Below are positions 1 to 6,147 of a DNA stretch of 6,552 nucleotides, piece after piece. A program made the position numbers and the translations under genes. Under the pieces are notes generated by a model, which made no database searches, was not told the DNA's origin, and saw only the letters and a program-made list of their open reading frames with translations. Within the stretch, counting starts at the first letter, position 1. The number at the start of each line of letters is the position of its first letter. The stretch spans positions 1 to 6,552 of the forward strand of contig JALHTA010000212.1 of the NCBI GenBank assembly GCA_022865545.1, in the 5' to 3' direction. Origin of the DNA: Actinomycetota bacterium. GTDB lineage: Bacteria > Actinomycetota > Humimicrobiia > Humimicrobiales > Humimicrobiaceae.

Positions 1-372
1 AATGGAATAATAATGGATGAGTTCCTACTCCGAAAGATCGATTTTACGGAACAGTATTTCAATGTCCTTGAGGAAAAACAGATAGCGGAAGAAAGAATAG
101 TCGTTGAGCAAAATATACTTGAACAGGAAAAGATCAAAAAGGAACAGGTCATAATCCAGGCGGAAGCAGAAGCCCAAGAGATAGAGATCAAGGGTACGGC
201 TTTAAAGCTATATCCTGAGATCATACAACTTGAGTTCATACAGAAACTGTCCCCGAATATTTCCTGGGGAATATTGCCAGATAGTGGAGTAATACCATTT
301 CTGGACCTGAGCAATATGGCTGAGGGCATGGATAGCTCTACCATAATTCCAAATACTGAAACTACGGAATAG
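1..372 (+). CDS. Prohibitin / Band 7 (SPFH) family protein, C-terminal part (5' end outside window)
   Basis: The frame is open from the first base and ends at TAG 370-372, so about 123 C-terminal residues are visible and the gene begins upstream. The ATG at 13 is internal. The segment reads like the end of a bacterial prohibitin: a GIIMDEFLLRKIDF strand at the end of the SPFH domain, then a long charged helix rich in E, K and Q with alternating A/E (about residues 20-65, probable coiled coil), then the family-like tail IQLEFIQKLSPNISWGILP. SPFH proteins are membrane-anchored scaffolds that oligomerise into rings and are linked to membrane microdomains and protease control. The N-terminal membrane anchor would lie outside the window. 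A terminator follows 23 bases after the stop, so it is probably the last gene of its transcript. Confidence 0.85.
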   Translation, partial: NGIIMDEFLLRKIDFTEQYFNVLEEKQIAEERIVVEQNILEQEKIKKEQVIIQAEAEAQEIEIKGTALKLYPEIIQLEFIQKLSPNISWGILPDSGVIPFLDLSNMAEGMDSSTIIPNTETTE

Positions 373-395
373 GGATTACAAGGCAATAGTTACCA

Positions 396-440
396 AAATA
401 AGCTGCAAGACCGTATCAAAGGACTTGCAGCTTATTTTTT
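396..440 (+). terminator. Rho-independent terminator of the prohibitin gene
   Basis: A perfect 14-bp inverted repeat (AAATAAGCTGCAAG at 396-409 with CTTGCAGCTTATTT at 424-437) encloses a 14-base loop and runs straight into a T tract at 435-440. It lies 23 bases after the stop codon. The A-rich left arm also gives it some potential in the reverse direction. Confidence 0.85.
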
Positions 441-450
441 AGTTCTTTAT

Positions 451-474
451 AGGGGTAAGACCCCTCTGGAGAGG
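451..474 (+). repeat. Two overlapping, mutually exclusive small hairpins
   Basis: AGGGGT (451-456) pairs perfectly with ACCCCT (460-465) over a 3-base loop. The right arm overlaps a second hairpin, CCTC (463-466) with GAGG (471-474) over TGGA. Only one can form at a time. It lies between the terminator and the phosphatase gene. It could belong to a leader, but no transcript start is clear here, so the role is unknown. Confidence 0.35.
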
Positions 475-546
475 CGAATTTTAAGAGCCGTAAGAATTGA
501 CTATTTGCATTTATAAGGAAAATAAAAAAATCGAGCTACTGTATAT

Positions 547-552
547 GGAGGA
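547..552 (+). promoter_or_regulatory. Ribosome binding site that fixes a TTG start
   Basis: GGAGGA lies 3 bases before TTG 556-558. An ATG at 545 is out of frame and overlaps the site. The TTG immediately precedes the strand carrying the DxDGT motif, as expected at a HAD protein N-terminus. Possible promoter parts upstream (TTGACT at 497-502) have no convincing -10. Confidence 0.75.
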
Positions 553-555
553 AAA

Positions 556-1344
556 TTGATCAGGCTTATAACTATTGACCTTGACGGAACCTTATTTGAT
601 TCAGATTCTAAAATAAGCAATGATAATAAACGGGCCATAAGTAAATGCATAAATAGTGGGATCAAAATCGTAATATCAACTGGAAAATCCATTAAATGTG
701 TAGATTCCGTAATAAAAGAACTAGGACTTGTAGATCTGCAGATCGTATCCGGTGGTACTATAATAATAACTCCTGATCTCAAAATCCAGACTGTAATGAA
801 AATACCCAGGAATTCAGTTTTTAATGCAATAAACCTTGCAAGGGATAGCGGCATAGGCTTCGGTCTCGATACTACAGGCGGCAATCTGTGCTATGAAAAA
901 GAACATGAAAATCTTAAATACTTTCTTGAAACAGGGGAAATTATTGAAAAGGTAGAAAATATAAGGCAGGATAGCATTGTAGACAATGCGCTTCTTTTTA
1001 CTTTTTTAGTAGATGAAAGCGATGATTTCAATGAAATCCTTAGAAAAAATATAGAAGACGATGTCAAGATAAGGAGAGGGGGACCTTATTTTCTAAATAT
1101 ACTGAGCAGGGAAGCGGGAAAAGTAGCATGTTTAAAGCAAATACTTAAAAAAAGCGGCATAGATAAGAATGAAGTAATGGCAATAGGGGATAGCAATAAT
1201 GATCTTGGCACAGTCAAGTTTGCAGGAGTTGGAATTGCTATGGGAAATGCTACCAGGGATGTGAAGCTGGCTGCAGACCATATATCTTCAGACAATAACA
1301 GCAGTGGAGTAGCAGAAGCAATCTACAAATTTATTAAGTTTTAG
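556..1344 (+). CDS. Cof-type HAD-superfamily phosphatase (IIB cap)
   Basis: This 262-residue protein fits the Cof/YidA-like HAD family, usually 260-290 residues. These are cytoplasmic Mg2+-dependent phosphatases acting on sugar phosphates, nucleotides or cofactor intermediates through an aspartyl-phosphate. All four motifs are visible: motif I D8-L-D10-G-T, with D8 the nucleophile and D10 the general acid/base; motif II S41-T-G-K44; motif III K189; motif IV G211-D-S-N-N-D216 binding the metal. The stretch between motifs II and III (about 80-185) is the IIB cap that sets substrate choice. Motif II reads STGK where STGR is more usual in this family. The start is TTG behind GGAGGA. No neighbour suggests a substrate, so the reaction stays general. 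It may share a transcript with the membrane protein gene 88 bases downstream. Confidence 0.9.
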   Translation: MIRLITIDLDGTLFDSDSKISNDNKRAISKCINSGIKIVISTGKSIKCVDSVIKELGLVDLQIVSGGTIIITPDLKIQTVMKIPRNSVFNAINLARDSGIGFGLDTTGGNLCYEKEHENLKYFLETGEIIEKVENIRQDSIVDNALLFTFLVDESDDFNEILRKNIEDDVKIRRGGPYFLNILSREAGKVACLKQILKKSGIDKNEVMAIGDSNNDLGTVKFAGVGIAMGNATRDVKLAADHISSDNNSSGVAEAIYKFIKF

Positions 1345-1350
1345 ATTATT

Positions 1351-1373
1351 AATTATTTTTAGGATAATTTTTT
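1351..1373 (+). terminator. Weak AT-only hairpin after the phosphatase gene
   Basis: AATTAT (1351-1356) pairs with ATAATT (1364-1369) over a 7-base loop and is followed by TTTT. Without GC pairs it would be unstable, so it may not terminate, and readthrough into the next gene is plausible. Confidence 0.25.
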
Positions 1374-1420
1374 CATTTAATAAAAAATATATTATCATTT
1401 ATAGAAATCATATTAAAAAT

Positions 1421-1435
1421 AAGGGGTTTAAAATA
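1421..1435 (+). promoter_or_regulatory. Shine-Dalgarno site with apparent AUA start codon
   Basis: AAGGGG (1421-1426) is followed by TTTAAA and then ATA at 1433-1435, a normal 6-base spacing. No ATG, GTG or TTG occurs in this frame between the preceding gene and GTG 1775, and none occurs in any + frame between 1345 and 1432. The ATA is therefore the best-placed initiation codon. Confidence 0.5.
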
Positions 1436-2029
1436 AGACAAAGAATTACAAATTATATAAATACTATCAGGATCTATAATAAGATCGCCGGCATAACCAA
1501 GATCACACGCCGTTATTTTGCAATAAATGGATTTGATGGCGTTATCACAAGCATAGGAATACTGCTTGGAAATTATATAATAAAGGTTTCTGAACCAAAG
1601 AATGTTCTCATAGCCGGATTTGCCATAATAATATCTCTTGGTGTCTCCGGGATATGGAGCGCATATAATAGTGAAACTGCCGAAAGAAAAAAAGAACTGG
1701 ATGACCTTTCTGAATCCACTTTATACGGTTTTGAGGAAACGGTAATTTCAAGGGCACAGAGATTCGCCTCAATCGTGCTCTCAGCGGTAAACGGATTTTC
1801 ACCGGTAATAACTGCCTTTATCCCTTTGATACCATTCTTTTTTGCAAAGAGTATCCCGATTGAGTATTGCTACTGGTCAGGTTTCGGGCTAGCCTTCCTT
1901 ATACTTTTTGGGATGGGTATCTTCCTCGGGAAGGTATCCAGGACAAACCTCATAATAAGCGGGATCAAGATGCTTTTAGCCGGAGGTTTTGTGGTAGGGC
2001 TCTCACTACTCCTGACTCTTATGGACTAG
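1433..2029 (+). CDS. VIT1/CCC1-family membrane transporter (predicted Fe2+/Mn2+), non-canonical start
   Basis: Read from ATA 1433, the product has 198 residues. It carries family hallmarks: RRYFAINGFDGVITSIGILLG entering membrane segment 1 (about 27-50), segment 2 (about 58-78) ending in VSGIWSAYNSETAERKKEL, then a charged loop (about 80-110), segment 3 with VNGFSPVITAFIPLIPFFF (about 113-138), and two more (about 147-166 and 172-195). Five segments match the VIT1/CCC1 fold, whose members move ferrous iron or manganese out of the cytoplasm. The first loop is short, so the long cytosolic metal-binding domain of plant VIT1 is absent. Codon use and hydrophobicity are coding-like across the whole frame. 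Starting at GTG 1775 would give only 84 residues and lose the first two segments. A start-codon-inactivated pseudogene is the alternative. A strong terminator follows the stop. Confidence 0.75.
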   Translation: MRQRITNYINTIRIYNKIAGITKITRRYFAINGFDGVITSIGILLGNYIIKVSEPKNVLIAGFAIIISLGVSGIWSAYNSETAERKKELDDLSESTLYGFEETVISRAQRFASIVLSAVNGFSPVITAFIPLIPFFFAKSIPIEYCYWSGFGLAFLILFGMGIFLGKVSRTNLIISGIKMLLAGGFVVGLSLLLTLMD

Positions 2030-2042
2030 AAATGAAAATATT

Positions 2043-2076
2043 AAAAAAGCCCCGCTAAAATAAGCGGAGCTTTTTT
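2043..2076. terminator. Bidirectional terminator between convergent transporter and glnA genes
   Basis: A run of six A, a GC-rich stem (2049-2056 with 2063-2070, one C/A mismatch), a 6-base loop and six T form a 14-bp hairpin. The A and T runs make it work for both strands: 14 bases after the transporter stop on + and 28 bases after the glnA stop on -. Confidence 0.9.
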
Positions 2077-2103
2077 GCTTAGCACTGTGTCAACAACTTA
2101 CAA

Positions 2104-3441
2104 CTACAGTATTGAGAGGTAGGTGTCGAGCTCATATTTAGAGACATGAGTTCTGTACCTGTCCCACTCAATCTTCTTATTTTCAATAAACTTATTAAAT
2201 ATATGATCTCCAAGGGTCTTTTTTACAAGCTCGCTTCCTTCCATATACTGGACGGCTTCCCAGAGATTGTTTGGGAGAGTCTCAATACCCGCTTTTTCCC
2301 TTCCCTTTTCATCCATCTCAAAGATATTTTCCTCTATTGGAGGCATTAGGTCATATTTATTTTTTATCCCTTCAAGACCTGCTGCAAGCATAACTGAAAA
2401 TGCAAGATATGGATTGCATGCGGGATCAGGGCAGCGGAATTCCACTCTTGTCGAATTTTCTTTCCCGGGCTTATACTCAGGTACCCTTACAAGCGTGGAC
2501 CTGTTCCTTTTCGCCCATGATATATAAACAGGAGCTTCATAGCCGGGGACAAGTCTCTTGTATGAATTGACCCATTGATTGGTGATAGCAACTATTTCTT
2601 TTGAATGTTTGAGCATACCTGAAATATATTGCTTTCCTTCTACTGAAAGATGGTAAGGGTCACCGGCATCATAAAATGCATTCCTGTCACCTTTGAAAAG
2701 GGACTGATGGACGTGCATGCCGCTTCCGTTTTCTCCAAAAAGCGGTTTTGGCATAAATGTTGCATAAACACCATTCATTGTGGCCACTTCTTTTACTATC
2801 AGCCTATAGGTCAATGCATTGTCTGCCATTGTAAGGGCATCGGTATATCTGAGGTCGATCTCATGCTGCGAAGGCGCCACTTCATGATGAGAATATTCTA
2901 CGCCGATACCCATTGCTTCAAGATAAAGTATAGTATCCCTTCTGAGCCCAGTTGCCACATCAAGTGTGGTAAGATCAAAATACCCTCCCTTGTCGAGGAC
3001 CTGGGGTTCGCCCTCATCAGACTTAAAATAGAAGAATTCAAGCTCCGGTCCTACATAAAATGTATAACCCAGATCTTTTGCTTCCCTTAATGTCCTTTTT
3101 AGGACCCATCTCGGATCACCTTCAAAGTGTGAACCATCGGGATTTTGAATGTCAGCAAACATCCTTGCAGAGCCGTTTTCTTTAGGACCCCAGGGAAGTA
3201 TCTGGAAGGTGTTTGGGTCCGGCATGGCTATAACATCGCTTTCCTCTATCCTGGAAAAACCCTCTATAGAGGAACCGTCAAATCCCATCCCTTCTTCAAG
3301 AGCAGTCTCAAGCTCTTCAACTGTAAGAGCAAAACTCTTAAGTATCCCCTGGACATCAGTAAACCATAAACGGATAAACTTGATGTCATTATCATGTGCC
3401 TTCTTAAGCACGTATTCTTTCATCTTGCCATTGTTTTCCAT
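2104..3441 (-). CDS. glnA: Glutamine synthetase, type I (GSI-alpha-like)
   Basis: This 445-residue enzyme makes glutamine from glutamate, ammonia and ATP, the main entry of ammonium into metabolism; GSI forms cytoplasmic dodecamers. Visible motifs in order: latch loop D55-G-S-S-I-E-G; G131-P-E-L-E-F-F with metal ligands E133 and E135; H185-H-E-V-A-P; N238-G-S-G-M-H-V-H; the flap and glutamate-binding stretch around NSYKRLVPGYEAP (292-303); RNRSTLVRVP (312-321); and R332-V-E-F-R-C-P-D-P. The length fits GSI-alpha, without the insertion of adenylylated GSI-beta enzymes. The residue matching the adenylylated tyrosine of E. coli appears to be F374 (ENIFEM), so control by adenylylation is unlikely. 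The ATG at 3441 is chosen because AAAGGA sits 7 bases upstream; an in-frame TTG at 3474 would add 11 atypical residues and lacks such a site. It has its own promoter downstream of the GlnR-like gene. Confidence 0.98.
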   Translation of the reverse strand: MENNGKMKEYVLKKAHDNDIKFIRLWFTDVQGILKSFALTVEELETALEEGMGFDGSSIEGFSRIEESDVIAMPDPNTFQILPWGPKENGSARMFADIQNPDGSHFEGDPRWVLKRTLREAKDLGYTFYVGPELEFFYFKSDEGEPQVLDKGGYFDLTTLDVATGLRRDTILYLEAMGIGVEYSHHEVAPSQHEIDLRYTDALTMADNALTYRLIVKEVATMNGVYATFMPKPLFGENGSGMHVHQSLFKGDRNAFYDAGDPYHLSVEGKQYISGMLKHSKEIVAITNQWVNSYKRLVPGYEAPVYISWAKRNRSTLVRVPEYKPGKENSTRVEFRCPDPACNPYLAFSVMLAAGLEGIKNKYDLMPPIEENIFEMDEKGREKAGIETLPNNLWEAVQYMEGSELVKKTLGDHIFNKFIENKKIEWDRYRTHVSKYELDTYLSIL

Positions 3442-3498
3442 GTCTCTTTCCTTTCTGATCGATCTAAGTCTCAATGCTATAATTGTAAGTTGTCAAAT

Positions 3499-3504
3499 AT
3501 TATA
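3499..3504 (-). promoter_or_regulatory. Predicted glnA promoter, -10 box
   Basis: TATAAT on the - strand (3504 down to 3499) is a perfect -10, about 58 bases before the glnA ATG, giving a leader of about 50 bases. The hexamer expected at the -35 (around 3522-3527) has no match to TTGACA, consistent with need for an activator. A TTGACA lies just downstream (3496-3491) but has no matching -10. Confidence 0.55.
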
Positions 3505-3525
3505 GCTTAATTAATAGGGCCTTAG

Positions 3526-3543
3526 GTTAAATGCATGTTAAAT
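3526..3543 (-). promoter_or_regulatory. Tandem ATTTAAC boxes at the glnA -35 region (predicted GlnR-like site)
   Basis: On the - strand, ATTTAAC occurs at 3543-3537 and again at 3532-3526, exactly 11 bases apart. The near box ends 21 bases before TATAAT, so the pair covers roughly -50 to -34. OmpR/PhoB-family activators bind direct repeats with about 11-bp phasing at such positions. The adjacent gene encodes a regulator of this family; the link is inference. Confidence 0.5.
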
Positions 3544-3551
3544 CTTAATGC

Positions 3552-3570
3552 TTATTATTGGAAATAATAA
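3552..3570. repeat. AT-only inverted repeat upstream of glnA
   Basis: TTATTATT (3552-3559) and AATAATAA (3563-3570) form a perfect 8-bp dyad with a 3-base centre, just upstream of the tandem boxes. It could be an operator, or a weak hairpin at the end of the regulator transcript; no T tract follows on the - strand. A second TATAAT (3583-3578, - strand) lies next to it. Confidence 0.35.
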
Positions 3571-3630
3571 ATAGGATATTATAGATCAAAGTATTAAAGG
3601 GACTTAGGGATATCGGCCAGGTGTCAAATA

Positions 3631-4323
3631 TTATTCCTGGGACGAGAACATATAACCGACATTACGGATAGTCTTTAACATATTATTATACGGGGGCGGT
3701 ATCTTTGACCTGAGTCTTCTCATATGCACATCCACTGTCCTGCTGCCTCCATAATAATCATATCCCCAGACTGTAGATAATAGGTTTATGCGGGTGAAGA
3801 CCTTATCCTGGTTCTGCAAAAGTAATTTCAGCATCTCAAACTCCTTGAAGGTAAGTACAACTATCTCACTATTTACTTTTAGCTCATACTTTTCAAGATT
3901 AAGGATCATATCACCGACCACAAGGCTGTCTTTGGGAACAAGGACCTTCATCTTTAGCAAAAGGAAATTTACCCTTGGGATGAGCTCGGTTTCTATCTGG
4001 GGTGAGAGTATAAAACCATCAGCGGCCATCCCATTATTTAAAAGTATCCTCAACTGGTCCGAATTAAGAATAAAGATTATTCCAAGGCCAGATTTGTGAA
4101 AAGAAACTGTGTCAGTTGTGAGTTTTTTTATGTTTTTTTTATCATTTATATCAAGAGCTGCTATATCGAATATGACAAGGTCTTTGCCTTTAGAATTGCT
4201 TTTATCAGCGGCCTTATCTCCGGGTTTAACGGTGCTCAGTTCAAAACCGCTTTCACTTTTAAAAGCTTTTTTGATCTTACGGGCATTATTATCATTTACC
4301 AGATATAGAAGTATCCCTATCAT
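3631..4323 (-). CDS. GlnR-like orphan response regulator, OmpR/PhoB winged-helix type
   Basis: The product has 230 residues. The C-terminal half is an OmpR-type winged helix strikingly like actinobacterial GlnR: LTFKEFEMLKLL (157-168), VFTR (175-178), WGYDYYGGSRTVDVHMRRLR (186-205) and TIRNVGYMF (218-226). The N-terminal receiver is degenerate: one of the usual acidic pair is N10 (N10-D11), the phospho-acceptor position keeps D53 (LVIFD), the conserved Ser/Thr is not evident, and the conserved Lys is replaced by Ser at about 107 (ILSP). GlnR of Streptomyces and Mycobacterium is also an orphan with an atypical receiver and works as a phosphorylation-independent dimer controlling glnA and ammonium uptake. 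No histidine kinase gene is nearby, and glnA follows on the same strand. The ATG at 4323 is chosen over 4329 because AAAGG sits 7 bases upstream of it. Family assignment is firm; glnA as target is inference. Confidence 0.88.
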   Translation of the reverse strand: MIGILLYLVNDNNARKIKKAFKSESGFELSTVKPGDKAADKSNSKGKDLVIFDIAALDINDKKNIKKLTTDTVSFHKSGLGIIFILNSDQLRILLNNGMAADGFILSPQIETELIPRVNFLLLKMKVLVPKDSLVVGDMILNLEKYELKVNSEIVVLTFKEFEMLKLLLQNQDKVFTRINLLSTVWGYDYYGGSRTVDVHMRRLRSKIPPPYNNMLKTIRNVGYMFSSQE

Positions 4324-4378
4324 TTTCATACCTTTGTTTTATATAAAAATCAAAGCAAGTAAGATATAATTTTCGTAT

Positions 4379-4384
4379 ATTATA
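4379..4384 (-). promoter_or_regulatory. Possible -10 box of the GlnR-like gene
   Basis: TATAAT on the - strand lies 55 bases before the ATG in a 133-base, very AT-rich divergent intergenic region (4324-4456). No good -35 is seen. The region must also hold the promoter of the divergent small gene, for which no clear hexamer pair is visible. Confidence 0.3.
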
Positions 4385-4456
4385 AAGTACTATTGTATTT
4401 TATAAAAATTAAGTAGTTTTTAATAGCATCACAAAGATCATGGAAAGGATCACATT

Positions 4457-4615
4457 ATGTTAATAACACTTATTGTGGCACTGATAATACTTGCTTATTT
4501 TCTATTTAAGTCTGCCCGTTTCGGCAAAATCAATACTGCTGAGTCTTCAATATTAAGCATATTATCAATTGGTATGGTAGGATACTTTATCTACTTTATA
4601 GTATCCGGTGTTTAA
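4457..4615 (+). CDS. Small two-helix membrane protein, unknown
   Basis: I do not recognise this 52-residue protein. AAAGGA (4444-4449) lies 7 bases before the ATG, an ideal ribosome binding site. The product is almost only two membrane segments, about residues 2-17 (LITLIVALIILAYFLF) and 32-50 (ILSILSIGMVGYFIYFIVS), joined by a short polar loop with positive residues K18, R21 and K24, so both ends may face outward if the positive-inside rule holds. It is transcribed divergently from the GlnR-like gene and shares its upstream region, so the two could be co-regulated. Plausible roles are a small membrane regulator or complex subunit, but the sequence gives no direct clue. The strong ribosome binding site and the coherent helix pattern argue that it is a real gene. 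Confidence 0.65.
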   Translation: MLITLIVALIILAYFLFKSARFGKINTAESSILSILSIGMVGYFIYFIVSGV

Positions 4616-4775
4616 AGGGAGAATGATTAGGGGCATGGCCGGTTTACCTGAAAGCATAACCGGTTTAACTATGTATATTTTCAATTATATTTAAGTCCCC
4701 GGATGCTGCAGATTCCAGGACTCTTTTCATATAAATGTCTATCATGTCCGGAGATAAATAAAAAAATCGAGAACT
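4616..4775. other. Convergent intergenic region with inverted and direct repeats
   Basis: No convincing gene. CCGGTTTA occurs twice in direct order (4639-4646, 4660-4667); its core CCGGTT/AACCGG (4639-4644 with 4658-4663) also forms a 6-bp hairpin. A second imperfect hairpin (4694-4703 with 4714-4722, loop 10) is followed by CTTTTC on the + strand and may end the small membrane protein transcript weakly. An A-rich stretch before the ATPase stop (4756-4766) reads as a T tract on the - strand but has no GC hairpin beside it. Confidence 0.4.
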
Positions 4776-6107
4776 TTATCCAATAAACTGATCGATAAGT
4801 TCTGGTAGGCGGTCAACCAGGTAAAACGGTATTGACAGCAACTCATATTTCTGTCCTGAAAATCTATATGTTTCAATTTTTAAGCTATCCCAGGATATTC
4901 TTACAAGAATAGTGTCCTTATTAGAAGTGCCCATACTAAAAAGTGATCTCATTTTTAAGATATTACCTGATTTAACCTCAATACCAACCAGCCTGGAGCC
5001 ATACTGAATACAAAAATCAACCTCAGCACTTCCTTCAGCCCGGTTTTTTGCCCAGTAATAAAGTTCTATTTGTTTATGGACACCTCCAGCGATCATGCTT
5101 TGCCCTACAATTTGTTCCATTATTTTACCTTTATATTCCCCTGTAATTAATTCTTTATAGGCATTATTTATAAAATTTACCAGCCCTATGTCCAGCCAGA
5201 TCATTTTCTTTGGGCGCTTTGGTTTAGATATAATGGGCAATCTGGTTGAACTGACTGCCATGACCTGTCTTAACAGCATTACTTTTTCAACAGTATGGAC
5301 AGCCTGAGACATTTCACGGCTGCGGTAAGTAGACCCACCAAAATTTTCATATTTAAAAAGTAAACCTGCTGCTCTGGCGCCATATTCAATAACCTGTTCT
5401 AAATATTTATTTTCGCTGTTTGCTCTGGAATATTTTCTAATATCATCGATATATGCAGTATGGAGCCTGTTTAAAATAGTTTTTACTTCATCATAGCTGC
5501 CTGTATTTATATAGCTGTTTACAACTTCAGGCATTCCTCCGATGACTAAATAGTCTCTGTATAAATCGATTGCCAGATCTTCAAAATCAAAAGGATCTCC
5601 AAGTTTAATATTTTTAAGAGACTCAAGCAGCGCAGTCTTTTTTTTAGCCTCCAGGTACTCAAAAAAGGTCATTGGATATATATATTTGTAGTCAATCCTA
5701 CCCACAGGTATCGACCAGCTTTTATCAATTTTTGCTTCCAATAGTGAACCGGCAGCCATAATATGCAGTTGCGGTTTTTCTTCAGCAAAGAAACGCAGCA
5801 GCTCCATGATATTTTTTGATTCCTGGATCTCGTCAATGAAAAGCAGAGAGTTTCCCGGGACTGCATTTTTATCAAAGAAAATAGATATTCTTTTTAAGAA
5901 ATCCTCAATACTGATCGCTTTATCAAATACTGCCAGCTGGTCTTTTTTTTCCAGGTTGATCTCAATTACCTGGTCAAAGTTTTCCCGGCCAAATTTTCGA
6001 ACAACACTTGTCTTACCTACCTGCCTTGCTCCGCGCACGATCAGTGGTTTTCTGATAGGGCTCTTTATCCACTTTTTAAATTCTATTTCTATACTACGAT
6101 TAAACAT
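4776..6107 (-). CDS. AAA-family ATPase with DUF4143 C-terminal domain
   Basis: This 443-residue protein matches the common AAA_14 plus DUF4143 architecture, usually about 380-480 residues. Walker A is G26-A-R-Q-V-G-K-T-S34, Walker B is L88-L-F-I-D-E-I-Q95, followed by sensor-like A118-A-G-S-L-L-E and P134-V-G-R137. DUF4143 features follow: YLVIGGMPEVV (187-196), YIDDIRKYSR (219-228), WLDIGLVN (304-311), and a C-terminal PD-(D/E)XK-like core with E331, E362-V-D-F (D364) and G375-I-E-V-K379. That core is nuclease-like in fold, but cutting activity in this family is not established. Such proteins are widespread, often patchily distributed, and their cellular role is poorly known. The gene stands alone, with no toxin, methylase or other defence partner. 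The ATG at 6107 has only a weak ribosome binding site. It is intact, with no frameshift. Confidence 0.92.
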   Translation of the reverse strand: MFNRSIEIEFKKWIKSPIRKPLIVRGARQVGKTSVVRKFGRENFDQVIEINLEKKDQLAVFDKAISIEDFLKRISIFFDKNAVPGNSLLFIDEIQESKNIMELLRFFAEEKPQLHIMAAGSLLEAKIDKSWSIPVGRIDYKYIYPMTFFEYLEAKKKTALLESLKNIKLGDPFDFEDLAIDLYRDYLVIGGMPEVVNSYINTGSYDEVKTILNRLHTAYIDDIRKYSRANSENKYLEQVIEYGARAAGLLFKYENFGGSTYRSREMSQAVHTVEKVMLLRQVMAVSSTRLPIISKPKRPKKMIWLDIGLVNFINNAYKELITGEYKGKIMEQIVGQSMIAGGVHKQIELYYWAKNRAEGSAEVDFCIQYGSRLVGIEVKSGNILKMRSLFSMGTSNKDTILVRISWDSLKIETYRFSGQKYELLSIPFYLVDRLPELIDQFIG

Positions 6108-6117
6108 AGTACCATTC

Positions 6118-6136
6118 TATTACATATAATGTAATA
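6118..6136. promoter_or_regulatory. Palindromic operator candidate upstream of the ATPase gene
   Basis: TATTACAT and ATGTAATA form a perfect 8-bp dyad around ATA, 10 bases upstream of the ATPase ATG. If TATAAT at 6153-6148 (- strand) is the -10, the dyad lies just after the transcript start, a classic repressor position. Confidence 0.45.
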
Positions 6137-6147
6137 AACAAGTGCTA

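Larger units (their letters stand above)
3491..3634. repeat. 13-bp direct repeat flanking the regulator-glnA intergenic region
   Basis: TGTCAAATATTAT occurs at 3491-3503 and 3622-3634. The first copy contains most of the glnA -10 box and the TTGACA-like sequence. The second covers the regulator's stop codon and lies between CCAGG (3617-3621) and CCTGG (3636-3640). It could be a repeated protein site or the trace of a small duplication. Confidence 0.45.

Noticed and set aside
501..884. 127-codon - strand frame opposite the phosphatase gene
   Set aside because: It is antisense to a gene with four intact HAD motifs, and its translation has no recognisable family character.
2650..3090. 146-codon + strand frame opposite glnA
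   Set aside because: It lies wholly inside a highly conserved glutamine synthetase gene on the other strand and is rich in His, Cys and Ile as expected for an antisense shadow.
3439..3474. TTG 3474 as an earlier glnA start
   Set aside because: It adds 11 basic residues not seen at the start of this family, while ATG 3441 has AAAGGA at a 7-base spacing.
4624..4695. 23-codon ATG frame after the small membrane protein
   Set aside because: The GGGAG ahead of it is too close to the ATG, the peptide has no clear pattern, and it overlaps the repeat region.
4776..6107. ATPase as part of a defence or toxin-antitoxin system
   Set aside because: No toxin, antitoxin, methylase, nuclease or other typical partner gene is next to it; the domain pairing alone does not show a defence role.
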